From the NCBI GenBank assembly GCA_019636735.1, contig JAHBWY010000002.1:248001-312000 (forward strand): a stretch of DNA of 64,000 bases. Direction: 5' to 3'. The position numbers and the translations under genes are program-made. Of this stretch, positions 42,349 through 51,457 are shown one piece after another (position 1 is the stretch's first letter; every line of letters begins with the position of its first letter). Origin of the DNA: Phycisphaeraceae bacterium. GTDB taxonomy: Bacteria; Planctomycetota; Phycisphaerae; Phycisphaerales; SM1A02. Under the pieces are notes generated by a model, which made no database searches, was not told where the DNA came from, and was given only the letters and a program-made list of their open reading frames with translations.

Positions 42349-45300
42349 GTGAAAATCCTCGATGGGCTGACCCTGCGATTGCAGCGACCCAGGTGCCGGA
42401 GCGCGCTCGCGCTCCTTCTCGCTTGGGCGATGGTGTCTCATGCACTCGCGCAGGAGGTGGCGATCCCCACGGTGGGCGACAGCCCCTCGGCGCTGCAACT
42501 CTCGCGGCGTGCCGAGGATCTGCGCGATGCCAACGCCCTCGAGTCCGCGAGGATCGCCCAGAGGCTGCTCGCGGAATATGGCGAGCGCCTGGTGCCCTCC
42601 GAGGAGGATGAAGATCGCTTCGTCACGGTCACCGATCGGATGATCTCGCTCCTGCGCCGGGCGCCTGCGGTCCGCGCGGAGTGGGAGCGGCTGGTTGCCC
42701 CCTTCATCGCGAGATATCGCGAAGAGCGCGATGACGCGACCGTTGCGACTCTCGCGCCGACCACGCTTGAAGGCTCGCGCGCCGCGCTGCGACTCGCGCA
42801 GCGCGAACTTGAGGCGGGCCGACCGGCTGGCGCCCTTGCGTGGCTTCGTCATGTTGACCTCGACGAACTCGCCTCGCGCCAGGGAGCCCCTCGAGACCTC
42901 GCGTTCGTGCTCGCGATTCAGAGCCGCGCCCATCGCATACTCGGTGAGACCACGCTCGCTTCGCTTCGAGCGCTTGAATTGGCGGACCTCGCGGCACTTC
43001 ACCCCGAGGTCGCGCGCATCGCCGAGGCCGTGAACGCGGAGGTCGACGCGTCCCGCGCGGCTCAGGCATCGCCCTCGCCCATCGATGTCAACTCGGCGTG
43101 GCATCGCATCTGGCGTCAGCCACTGGCCGCTTCGCCCTTCTCGCGGCGCTATCTCAATCCTGTCGACGGTCCACTGGTGGCTGTGCCGACGGCGGTGCAG
43201 GCGGCCGAGGAGGGGGCCCTTCTGACCGTGGCACCGCGACCCGACGGCGATCGCCTCTTTCTCTCAGAGGGCCACCTCGTGAGTTGCGTCGATCGCCTGA
43301 GCCGGCGTGTCCGCTGGCAGCGCGATCTCTCGGTTCGGGATGACACCGAGACGATGCCACTGGGCGATCTCTCCGAGCTTGCCCTCGGCAACGGCGTACT
43401 GGTCGTGCTCACCGGACATGCCGCAGAGTCTCGACGCACGGGCGAGGGGCGCGTCGTCGCCCTCGATGCCGAGAGCGGCACGATCCTCTGGGAGCGGATG
43501 CTCGCGCAACTTGAGCCGCCCGATCCCGACAGCGGCGATGGTCTCTTTCCCCACGGAGCCCCGCTGGTCGTCGATGACATGGTCATCGTGCTCGCCCGCA
43601 AGCAGACCACGCGAAGGGAGAGCGTTGCCACGCTGGTGGCGCTCGGCCTCGAAACAGGTGATGTGCGATGGATCACCTACCTCGCGGGCGCGGGCAGTCG
43701 CCCCATGAGCAACATGCGACCGCTGTCGAGCCCCCTGGCTGCACAGGGGTCGATCTTCGTCGCCCTTTCAGTGGGTGCCATTGCTCGGGTCGATGCCGCG
43801 GATGGTTCGATCCGCTGGCTCCGCCGTTCATCGGTGCCGGTGGCCGAGGTGTCGCGCGTGAACTTGCCTTGGGAAACCGGAACACCGGCGCTCCTCCGCA
43901 GTGGACTCGTGGCGATTGCGCCCGACGGTCAGTCGGTGCTTGTCCTTGATCCTGAGAGTGGCGCGATTCAGCGTCGCTTCCTCACGGGTGCCGGCGAAGC
44001 GTGGGGTTCGCCACGCGTGGTGCGGGCCTCGGCCGATGGCCGACTGCTTCTGGCGATCGGCGACGACATGGCGCTCTTTGACGCCGACTCACTGGAACAG
44101 CCTCGATGGCGGCTGAGCGAAGTCACCCGAGCGGCAGGTTTGGACGGGGGGCGATTGGCGGTCCGAGGTCGTGCGGACTTCGCCGAAGGCTCGATTCATG
44201 GTCACGCGGCTGTGGTGGTCCCGCTCCTCGATCGCCTCTTGCTCATCGACGCCGAGGCTGGCACGCTGGCCCAGGTCATCGAGACTGGACGGCCCGGCAA
44301 CGCCCTTCTCGCCGATGGACAGGTGCTTCTCGCTGGAAATGATCGCTTGGAGTGCTTCATGCCGCTGGTCGGCGCCGAGCGCGCCGTGCGCGACTGGATG
44401 GCTCGCGATCCGATCGATCCCACCCGCGCGATGGCGCTGCTCGAACTGGGCATCCAGTGTGCAGTGCCCGCGATGATCTTCGAAGGCATCGCGACGACGG
44501 CCAGCGCCATCGATGCCTCGCGCGAGGAGGCCATGCGGAGTGAACTGGTCCAGCGCATCATCGCCGGGTCCACGGAAGTCGAATTGCCCGATGCCGACAT
44601 GGAGCGCATGCTCGCCTCGGCCATCTCGATTGCCGTGCGCCCCGCCGATCGCGTCACGGCATCGCTCGCGCAGGGCGCCTGGCAACTCCGGCGGGGCCGT
44701 GGTTCCGAGGCGGTCGAGTCCTGGCAACGGATCCTGGCGTCACCCGAACTCCGCGAGGCAATGCTCGTCACGCGTGATGGAGAGTTGAGAGCTTCGGCTG
44801 CGGTTCTCTCTCGGCTGGAGCACCTCGTATTGCTTGCGGGGCAGGGCGTCCTGAATGACCGGAATCGCGAGGCGGAGTCCGAGTGGCGGCGCGTTCCTCC
44901 CGTGCCAACGCCGGGAGAACTGATTGACTTTGCGCGGACATGGGTCGGGAGCGACAGCGGTGTCATGGCTGCTCAGTCGGCGGCTCGCCTGCTTCTGGAG
45001 TCCGGTCGGCCGCGCGAGGCGCTGGCCGTCGCTGTCGAGGCGCTCCGAGGCCGATCACGCCTGATTGGCGTCGATCAGGCGGCTCGGCCACTCCTGGCTC
45101 TGCTCGTCGAGCTCGGGCAGGAGAAGGGCTGGCTTGACGCCATCGGCGCTGAGGTCGCGCTCCTTCACGATCACGCCGTGATGACGGGCTCATCGACGCA
45201 GGAGGTCGCCCTCCTTCGCGAGACGCTCCGCCGAGTCTCGCCCGATCACCCCGCCGTGCGCAACTGGCCTCGCATCGGCGCCCAGCCGAGTGGCGCCGTC

Positions 45301-46635
45301 ACGCTGAGCGGTCGGCTGGCGCTTCTGGGCAGCGCTGCTGACGCGGAGCGCCCGCGCGACGCGGCACTCTTTGTCGAGCGAGCGGATCGCGAACAGCCCC
45401 GACCCACGCTCGCCCTGCGGCGCGGGACATCTCTCGATCGAGTCTGGAGCCGTCCGCTGGATCACGAGGAGCCCGTGGTCGTCGCCTTCAATGACTCGAT
45501 CGTCCTCTGGGTGAAGGGCAGCGGCGCCGACGCCTCGTTGATCTCGCTCAATCCCGCCGATGGCTCCACGCAGTGGGAGATTCCGGCCGTCGGCGCGCTC
45601 TTTGATCCGCGCCGGGTGACCGGGCCTTCGGTCGTGCCGCGGCGTGCGGGACCTGCGGGGCGAATCACCCAGTTCGTTCCGAGCGAGATCCTCCCGCTTC
45701 GATCAGGCAACCGGCTCTTCCTCGTGCGGCGCAATGGCGACATCGCCTGCGTGGACCTGGCGCGCGGAGCGGTGGTGTGGCGCCGGGACGGTGTGCTCGA
45801 TGAGATTCCGGACAGTGCATCGGGAGGCCAACTCCCCGTCGCCGTGAATGGATGGATGCTGGCGGTGGCTGGTGTGCGACGATCGCTCGAAGGCGCTCCG
45901 ACGCCCATGGTCGCCATGCTCGATCCATCCGATGGCGAAGTGCTTGAAGTGCGATCGACGGACGCCGATGTCGATTGGCTGGCATTGGCTCCAGGTCCGA
46001 TGCTGCTCGTCGCGGTGCGCAACGAGGTCTCGGCGCTCGCGCCGGGTGATGGTCTGCGATGGCGTCGCATCGACCACAGAATCGGCCAAGGCTCACCGTC
46101 CATCCAGTCAGCGGATCGCCGGCTGGTCGTGGTGGTGCGCGGCTCTCGGCGCGATGAGATTGTTCCCATCAACCTCATCGACGGCACCGTGGAGACGAGC
46201 CGCTTCATCACGCCGATGCGACGCACGCTGGCGGGCTCGTCGCTGCGATCGTTGCAGCGCGTGGGTGACTCCGTGGCGTGGCTCGGTGCCGATCGGCTGG
46301 TCCTCTTCGACCTCTCGGGGCGTCTCATCGGACAGGATGCCATCGCCGTTGATCGGCGCTTCGAAACACTTCTCGCCACTCAGGAGACGCTCATCGTGAT
46401 CGATCCCGAGGCGGCGCCGGCGTATCAGGCCGGACAGGAGCGCATGATTGGAAGCCCGCCCGGCGTGGTGCTTTACCAGCTCTCTCGACGCGATGGCGCT
46501 CGCCTCATCGGGGATCCGCTGGTGATTCCCACCGGCGATCGACCCGATCGGTGGCTCGTCCTCGACGGCATGATCGTCGGGTCGGGGGTCGATCGAAGCA
46601 CGGCCATTCGAATGCCCGCCGGAACCGCGCATTGA
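42349..46635 (+). CDS. Giant secreted PQQ-like beta-propeller protein
   Basis: A 1,428-residue exported protein. From the GTG at 42349 there is a basic n-region, a core SALALLLAWAMV and a cleavage site SHALA/Q. Residues about 35-230 are helical and TPR-like. Two propeller regions follow (about 265-660 and 1030-1428), built of repeats with the ALDAESGTILWE, DPADGSTQWE and ARGAVVWRRDG pattern seen in BamB and PQQ-dehydrogenase-like proteins. A second helical segment lies between them. PQQ-dehydrogenase catalytic residues were not identified, so a binding or scaffold role is more likely. A GGAG lies about 10 nt before the GTG. Its stop overlaps the promoter of the acidic-protein gene. Confidence 0.75.
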   Translation: MKILDGLTLRLQRPRCRSALALLLAWAMVSHALAQEVAIPTVGDSPSALQLSRRAEDLRDANALESARIAQRLLAEYGERLVPSEEDEDRFVTVTDRMISLLRRAPAVRAEWERLVAPFIARYREERDDATVATLAPTTLEGSRAALRLAQRELEAGRPAGALAWLRHVDLDELASRQGAPRDLAFVLAIQSRAHRILGETTLASLRALELADLAALHPEVARIAEAVNAEVDASRAAQASPSPIDVNSAWHRIWRQPLAASPFSRRYLNPVDGPLVAVPTAVQAAEEGALLTVAPRPDGDRLFLSEGHLVSCVDRLSRRVRWQRDLSVRDDTETMPLGDLSELALGNGVLVVLTGHAAESRRTGEGRVVALDAESGTILWERMLAQLEPPDPDSGDGLFPHGAPLVVDDMVIVLARKQTTRRESVATLVALGLETGDVRWITYLAGAGSRPMSNMRPLSSPLAAQGSIFVALSVGAIARVDAADGSIRWLRRSSVPVAEVSRVNLPWETGTPALLRSGLVAIAPDGQSVLVLDPESGAIQRRFLTGAGEAWGSPRVVRASADGRLLLAIGDDMALFDADSLEQPRWRLSEVTRAAGLDGGRLAVRGRADFAEGSIHGHAAVVVPLLDRLLLIDAEAGTLAQVIETGRPGNALLADGQVLLAGNDRLECFMPLVGAERAVRDWMARDPIDPTRAMALLELGIQCAVPAMIFEGIATTASAIDASREEAMRSELVQRIIAGSTEVELPDADMERMLASAISIAVRPADRVTASLAQGAWQLRRGRGSEAVESWQRILASPELREAMLVTRDGELRASAAVLSRLEHLVLLAGQGVLNDRNREAESEWRRVPPVPTPGELIDFARTWVGSDSGVMAAQSAARLLLESGRPREALAVAVEALRGRSRLIGVDQAARPLLALLVELGQEKGWLDAIGAEVALLHDHAVMTGSSTQEVALLRETLRRVSPDHPAVRNWPRIGAQPSGAVTLSGRLALLGSAADAERPRDAALFVERADREQPRPTLALRRGTSLDRVWSRPLDHEEPVVVAFNDSIVLWVKGSGADASLISLNPADGSTQWEIPAVGALFDPRRVTGPSVVPRRAGPAGRITQFVPSEILPLRSGNRLFLVRRNGDIACVDLARGAVVWRRDGVLDEIPDSASGGQLPVAVNGWMLAVAGVRRSLEGAPTPMVAMLDPSDGEVLEVRSTDADVDWLALAPGPMLLVAVRNEVSALAPGDGLRWRRIDHRIGQGSPSIQSADRRLVVVVRGSRRDEIVPINLIDGTVETSRFITPMRRTLAGSSLRSLQRVGDSVAWLGADRLVLFDLSGRLIGQDAIAVDRRFETLLATQETLIVIDPEAAPAYQAGQERMIGSPPGVVLYQLSRRDGARLIGDPLVIPTGDRPDRWLVLDGMIVGSGVDRSTAIRMPAGTAH

Positions 46636-46660
46636 CTTTTGCGCGCCGCCCGCGCATAAC
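46632..46660 (+). promoter_or_regulatory. Promoter of the acidic-protein gene
   Basis: TTGACT (46632-46637) and CATAAC (46655-46660) are separated by exactly 17 nt; TTGACT matches the -35 consensus at five of six positions. The predicted start, near 46667, gives a leader of about 31 nt with GGAG before the ATG at 46698. The -35 overlaps the stop codon of the upstream gene. Confidence 0.6.
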
Positions 46661-46697
46661 TCGCCAGCCCGCGGGACGCGGGACCGGAGAACTTGCC

Positions 46698-47171
46698 ATG
46701 GGCGTGTTGCAGATGACGGACGAAATGATCGACGAAGTGAGCGATGCCATCTTCGGCACGCCGCGTGGTGACCACGCATCGTGGTTCGACTTGAGCGGAG
46801 TCAATGGACTGGGCTCGGCGCTCGAGGATGCTCGGCGTGGCACCAAGCGCGACGAAGAGGAGGAGGAGGAAGAAGAGGAGGAGGAGGAGGAAGAGGAGGA
46901 AGAGCTCGAGGACGAGGAGGATGAAGAGGAGCTCGACGACGAGGAAGCCGTCGATGAGGACGAGGAGGACGGGGAAGAAGAGGAAGACGAGGACGAGGAA
47001 GAGGAAGAGGAAGAGGAAGATGAAGAGGACGACCTCGACGACCTCGATGACGACGAGGATGACGACGAGGACGAAGAAGACGACGAGGACGACGACCTCG
47101 ACGACGACGACGAGGATGAGGACTACGACTTCGACGACGACGAGGACGAGGAGGAAGACGACGAGATCTGA
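46698..47171 (+). CDS. Extremely acidic protein with a long Asp/Glu tail
   Basis: A 157-residue protein. Residues 1-51 are an ordinary short N-terminal segment (MGVLQMTDEMIDEVSDAIFG then GDHASWFDLSGVNGLGSALE). From about residue 52 to the end nearly every residue is Asp or Glu, with a few Leu, Ala, Val, Gly, Tyr and Phe. The Glu-rich part comes first and the Asp-rich part last. There is no signal peptide, so it is probably cytoplasmic. Such tails occur in proteins that bind calcium, polycations or histone-like proteins, but no family was recognised. It has its own good promoter and a GGAG Shine-Dalgarno. The codons alternate GAG/GAA/GAC/GAT. Its 3' end overlaps the convergent lipoprotein gene by 49 nt. 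Confidence 0.75.
   Translation: MGVLQMTDEMIDEVSDAIFGTPRGDHASWFDLSGVNGLGSALEDARRGTKRDEEEEEEEEEEEEEEEEELEDEEDEEELDDEEAVDEDEEDGEEEEDEDEEEEEEEEDEEDDLDDLDDDEDDDEDEEDDEDDDLDDDDEDEDYDFDDDEDEEEDDEI
46854..46904 (+). repeat. 51-nt uninterrupted purine tract
   Basis: Every base from 46854 to 46904 on the plus strand is A or G, made of GAG/GAA codons of the acidic protein. Long homopurine runs can form triplex DNA and are prone to replication slippage; the tract lies inside a gene, so its length also sets the protein length. Confidence 0.8.
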
Positions 47172-48355
47172 ATCGTCAGCCGGGTCAGGATGAGCCGCGC
47201 CCTGTCGGGCGAGACCATCAGAACTTGTCCGTCAGTGGTCGGCGCGGTCCTTGGAAGCCAGAGCCCTTCAAGAACTCGAAGGGGGACATCGCCGGGGCGG
47301 GGCGGAATGGCCTGCTCGAGCAGTCGATTGGGTGAGGCGACAATCGCTCGCGAGTTCTTCCCATCGGGGATGATCGCGGCGCCGACGCTCCCATCAACAA
47401 GGAGCTGGGGAGAGTCGCTCCCGGCGTCCCAGAGCGCCATGCGCCGAAAGTCAGGGTGGAAGAAGAGCACCTGCTCGGAGAGCCCGACGGGGGCAAGTCC
47501 ATCGGTGGGCGTCATTGTGGCGAGCGCTCGATCCGGCGAACCACGGAGCGACAGCGGCAGCATGCGGACGGCGGGCCGGAGCGTCTCCGCGCTCTCGGCG
47601 ATGCCGGGTGTCATCGGCAGAAAACCCATCGCCAGCGTGCCATCGGTGAGGCGCAGGGCAAAGAGATTGCCGTCGCCGTCGAAGCGGGGGAGCAGCCAGC
47701 TATGGTCGCGCCCCGTCGAGAAGACCATGCGCCCTTCGGGCCGTTCGATGACAAGTTCGAACCCGCGGCCATCCACAGGTCGCCGCGAGTACGCCCAGGT
47801 GCCTCGTGGTCCCAGGACGGCAAAGGCGTTCACGAATGAGTCCTCGATGAGCCATTCGATTTGTCGGTCGTCCCAGCGCACGAGGCCGATGGCGCGACTT
47901 CCATCTTCTCGCGGGCTCTCAACGAGGAAGCCCTCGTCGCTGGCGCTGCGACCGAGCAGGTAGGGGCCCGCGACCTCTCCGAGAGGCTGGAGCGCTCCGA
48001 GCAGCACCTCGTAGATGACGATCCGCCCGCGGACGGCTCGGGCCTGCTCGGGGCCCGCGGTCAGCGTTGGCCAGTCGGCGTTGCTCATCGCCTGCACGGC
48101 GATGAAGCGGCCGTCGGGCGAACAGAGCGGAAGCGTGAAGCCGTCGTTGGAGACTTCGCCGAGCGGCTCAATCGCCACGCGAAGGAAGCCGTCGCGGCGC
48201 GTCTCGTCACCGCCGGGCTGCAACGGTGGGGGCATGAGCAAGCGCGACTCGGTCATCCGCTCCTGCTCGCAGCCACCGAGGCCGATCGCCGTCGGCAGCA
48301 GCAGGAGCGTCACAAGGACGCCGATGGGCCGGAGGCGACGACTCACCTCGGCCAC
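47123..48355 (-). CDS. Lipoprotein of unknown function at the end of the T2SS cluster
   Basis: A 410-residue predicted lipoprotein with the hydrophobic stretch GVLVTLLLLPTAIGLGGC; the Cys of LGGC would be acylated. The body has several weak beta-propeller-like repeats (LCSPDGRFIAVQAM, GPRGTWAYSRR, FHPDFRRMALWD, VSPDRARLIL), reminiscent of TolB/WD40-type folds, but no family is certain. Its start overlaps the gspD stop by 13 bp, so it is probably the last gene of the secretion operon and may be an outer-membrane accessory factor. The final 14 residues, almost all Ser, arise because the gene reads antisense through the acidic-protein tail; the natural end may once have been elsewhere. Confidence 0.65.
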   Translation of the reverse strand: MAEVSRRLRPIGVLVTLLLLPTAIGLGGCEQERMTESRLLMPPPLQPGGDETRRDGFLRVAIEPLGEVSNDGFTLPLCSPDGRFIAVQAMSNADWPTLTAGPEQARAVRGRIVIYEVLLGALQPLGEVAGPYLLGRSASDEGFLVESPREDGSRAIGLVRWDDRQIEWLIEDSFVNAFAVLGPRGTWAYSRRPVDGRGFELVIERPEGRMVFSTGRDHSWLLPRFDGDGNLFALRLTDGTLAMGFLPMTPGIAESAETLRPAVRMLPLSLRGSPDRALATMTPTDGLAPVGLSEQVLFFHPDFRRMALWDAGSDSPQLLVDGSVGAAIIPDGKNSRAIVASPNRLLEQAIPPRPGDVPLRVLEGLWLPRTAPTTDGQVLMVSPDRARLILTRLTIQISSSSSSSSSSSKS

Positions 48356-51255
48356 GCGGGCGTCGGCTCGCTGGGAGGCGCTGGATTCACATCGCTGTCC
48401 TCCGGGAGCTCGGGCATGAGCGGACCGCCGAAGTCGTCCTTGAGATCGCTCATTGGCGTGAAGCCGGCGCCGCGGATCAGCTTGTCGCTGCGCTCACGAA
48501 GCGGCTGGGCCAGCTCCCGCAGGCGCCGGCGCTCCTGGACATTGAAGTTGCTGTCGTTCTCATCAGGGTTGTCAACCACGACGGGTGTGATGAAGACGAC
48601 AAGCTCCTTGGTGGTGGTGGTGTCGTCGGTGAAGGCGAAGATCAGATCGAGGCCTGGGATGTCGCCCAGGAATGGCACCTTCGTCTTCTGGAAGTTCCGC
48701 TGCTCCTTGCGGATGCCGGAGATGACGATGGTCTGTCCATTCTTGACCGTGATCTTCGTGTTCGTCTGGCGACGATCGATGACGGGGTTGCCGCCGACGC
48801 CCTGCGGGCTGGTGGGGTTCTGATTCGAGAGGAGCACTTCGATGTCCATGTAGACATTCCGCTCCTTGGTGATTCGGGGTCGGACATTCAGACCGATACC
48901 GACCGGGATCTGCTCGAACGAAGCGGTCGTACCGCCGGCCGTACCCTGGGTCGTCGCCTGCGACTGGAAGGGGACATCCTGACCGTCGAAGAACTTCGCT
49001 TCCTTGTTGTCGCTGGTGTAGATGCGCGGCGACTGAAGAATGCTCACATTGGTCACCTGATCGAGAGCCTGAAGGATGACCGTCGCATCCACGCCGAAGC
49101 TCAGGATGCTGGTGGTGAGATCTCCGATGAAGTCGCCTTCGCGCGAGCCGGCGAACATGCGGCCAGCGTCGCCCGTGCCCGAGATGACGATGGCGTTGTT
49201 CGGATTCGTCGGAGCAAGGCCTGCGGGTCCGAACTGGAGGCCGTAGGCGAGCTGATCGCCGAGCTGAACCTCGGCGAGAATCGCCGTGATCATGACCTGG
49301 CGGCCCGGAACATCCAGGTCTTCGATGATCTGAAGGAGCGCCTCCTGGATCTCGGGAGTTGCAAGGACTAGCAGGGAGTTCTGATTGGCATTCGGCACCA
49401 CGCGGCTCTTGCCGACGATGGCGCTCACTTCGTTCTGTGCCGACTCACCGGCGCCTCGCGCCGACTGCCATGGGAAGCGAATCTCCTGTCCCGTGCCCGC
49501 AGCCTGACCGGAGGCGCCAGCGGTACCGGCGCTTGATCCGCTGCTTCCGCCCTGGAGCACGGTGAAGTCGATGCCCGTCAACCCTGTCTCCGGGGCTCGA
49601 ATGCGTGCATCGGCGCCGGCGGGGGCGAGGAGGGCGTTGAGGATCTCAGCCATTTCCACGGCGTTCGCGTGCTTCAGCGGCACATTCAGCGGAAGCCCGA
49701 CGCGAAGCGGCTGATCGAGATCCGCGATCATCTCGTCGAGCCACTTGAAGTTGTCCGGGGTCTTCGAGATGACCAGCAGACGATTGGAGTCCGGGTAGGC
49801 CTCAATGCGGAAGATGTTCGCGACGGCGACATCGGCACCGGATTCGCCTCCGCCGCCCGTTTGGACGCGCCCGGCGACGCCTCCTCCGAGGCCACCCCGG
49901 CCTGCACCGCCTCGCGCACCGCCACTGCCGCCGGATTCAAGCAGCGCGCTCAAGACTTCGCGCACCTTGAGCGGATCGGTGTAGCGAAGGTCGTAGTACT
50001 TGAAGATCTGTCCACCGCTTGATGGATTCACATCCCAGGCCGTCTGGATGAGACGCTCGATCTCGCGCATCACCGAGGGCTCGGCGCGCACCGTGATCGA
50101 GTTCAGCGCGGGTATCACGCTGACAAGGAGCTGTTCGCTCGTTCCGACAAGCTCGCCGCCACCCGTGGCGCCAGCCGGTCGTGGCTGTGGTTGTCCGGGA
50201 CGAGCGGGCTGCGCCACGCGGGGCTGAGCACCGCCCGCAGCGGCACCACCGGAGGTTCCCCGGGCCGCGAAGAGTTCCGAGATGAAGCTGGCCACCTGGG
50301 AGGCGTCAGCCCACTGGAGGCGGAAGGTCTTCGTCTGCACATCGACATAGGCCGGGGTGTCCAGCACATTCACGAGTCGCTGGACGCGCTTCGCCGTCGA
50401 GAGGTCGCCGAAGAAGATGAGCTGGTTGCTGTTGGGGTCCGGCGTCAGCGACGCGGAGTCGGGGAGATCGGTGATCCGGCTGGCAAGGGCGTCGACCTTG
50501 GTGTTCTGGATCTTGAAGATCTTGTAGACCCACTGACCGTCTTCGACGAGCGAGAGCACATCGACCTCGGGTCCGAGCACCGGGTGGGGACCGAGCCGGC
50601 CGACGCTGCCCATCGAGTCGATGAAGATGTAGCGGTCCGTCTCAACAACCGCGATGTCATTCACCCGGAACGCCTGAAAGATGAGATCGAGGGCTTCGCG
50701 GCGCGTGACCTCACGATCGCTCACGATGGTGATCGGTGTCTCGCCGGCCGTGGTGAGACGGGGAATGACGCTCTTCCCCGTGACTTCGGCAATGAACTTG
50801 ATGAACTCCTTGACGCGCGTCTGTGAAGCGACGAGCTTGACGCGCTCCTCGCCTCCGGGGCGCCTGGTGCCGCTGATGACGCTGAATGCGCCGTTGTCAT
50901 CAATTGAGCCATCGGGAACGACAAGTGCAGGGAGATCGTTGCCGGGTGGAGTCGCGGCAGCGGGGACGACCACTGGCGCCGGACCAACTCCATTGCCCTG
51001 CCCATTCGCCTGACCGAGTTCGAGAGCGCCCGCCTGCGGACCATCGGGCTGCGCCTGGGGCTGCACGCGACGCGGTGCCGCTGGCGCTTCGTCCTGCGAC
51101 GACTCCGCCTGCACGGTTGCTTCAGGCTGCGGAGCCGGCTGGGGCCGGCGCGCCTGGGCCGACGAGGGAGAGGTCAGCAAGGTGACCGCACCGAGGGCTG
51201 AGGCAACTCCTGCGACCAGCGCGGCGCGCGAGCGAAGGAGTGAGGGGCAACGCAT
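48343..51255 (-). CDS. gspD: Type II secretion system secretin GspD
   Basis: A 970-residue outer-membrane secretin. It has a signal peptide (ALVAGVASALGAVTLL, cleavage near SAQA), then a Pro/Gln-rich segment, N-domains (RVKEFIKFIAEVTGKSVIP, IYKIQNTKVDALA-type repeats, FRLQWADASQVASFISELF, then VPLKHANAVEMAEILNALL) and the secretin core (QVMITAILAEVQLGDQLAYG, ILQSPRIYTSDNKEA, VGIGLNVRPRI, VPFLGDIPGLDLIF, ELVVFITPVVVD). Gly/Ala-rich linkers between N-domains make it larger than usual (650-700). An ATG at 51309 is an alternative start. TACAGT at 51361-51366 (minus strand) may be a -10. The 200 bp after gspC and this box suggest gspD also has its own transcript. Confidence 0.93.
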   Translation of the reverse strand: MRCPSLLRSRAALVAGVASALGAVTLLTSPSSAQARRPQPAPQPEATVQAESSQDEAPAAPRRVQPQAQPDGPQAGALELGQANGQGNGVGPAPVVVPAAATPPGNDLPALVVPDGSIDDNGAFSVISGTRRPGGEERVKLVASQTRVKEFIKFIAEVTGKSVIPRLTTAGETPITIVSDREVTRREALDLIFQAFRVNDIAVVETDRYIFIDSMGSVGRLGPHPVLGPEVDVLSLVEDGQWVYKIFKIQNTKVDALASRITDLPDSASLTPDPNSNQLIFFGDLSTAKRVQRLVNVLDTPAYVDVQTKTFRLQWADASQVASFISELFAARGTSGGAAAGGAQPRVAQPARPGQPQPRPAGATGGGELVGTSEQLLVSVIPALNSITVRAEPSVMREIERLIQTAWDVNPSSGGQIFKYYDLRYTDPLKVREVLSALLESGGSGGARGGAGRGGLGGGVAGRVQTGGGGESGADVAVANIFRIEAYPDSNRLLVISKTPDNFKWLDEMIADLDQPLRVGLPLNVPLKHANAVEMAEILNALLAPAGADARIRAPETGLTGIDFTVLQGGSSGSSAGTAGASGQAAGTGQEIRFPWQSARGAGESAQNEVSAIVGKSRVVPNANQNSLLVLATPEIQEALLQIIEDLDVPGRQVMITAILAEVQLGDQLAYGLQFGPAGLAPTNPNNAIVISGTGDAGRMFAGSREGDFIGDLTTSILSFGVDATVILQALDQVTNVSILQSPRIYTSDNKEAKFFDGQDVPFQSQATTQGTAGGTTASFEQIPVGIGLNVRPRITKERNVYMDIEVLLSNQNPTSPQGVGGNPVIDRRQTNTKITVKNGQTIVISGIRKEQRNFQKTKVPFLGDIPGLDLIFAFTDDTTTTKELVVFITPVVVDNPDENDSNFNVQERRRLRELAQPLRERSDKLIRGAGFTPMSDLKDDFGGPLMPELPEDSDVNPAPPSEPTPAWPR

Positions 51256-51360
51256 GGGCAGGAGTCGGGTCAATCGGGTGGTCACACTCGGTTCTCCGTC
51301 AGATGCCATCGTTCGGCACGAAGGGCGGCCTGGGGCCTCGGGGCCTCGTTCTGGGCGGAC

Positions 51361-51366
51361 ACTGTA
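51361..51366 (-). promoter_or_regulatory. TACAGT -10-like box upstream of gspD
   Basis: TACAGT reads on the minus strand in the gap between the gspC-like gene and gspD. No clear -35 is visible. It is 51 nt before the ATG at 51309 and 105 nt before the ATG at 51255. Confidence 0.25.
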
Positions 51367-51457
51367 ATCGTCCGGGTGGTTGAACGGGGATTGGCCCCGG
51401 TCATTGCGGGCCTCTTTGGGGAGAGCCCGGTGTTTCACGAGAGATGCCGCCGTTCGC

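Noticed and set aside
46854..47168. Acidic GAG/GAC repeat considered as a simple non-coding microsatellite
   Set aside because: A promoter with 17-nt spacing, a Shine-Dalgarno, a non-repetitive N-terminus and an intact frame to a stop all argue for a real gene.
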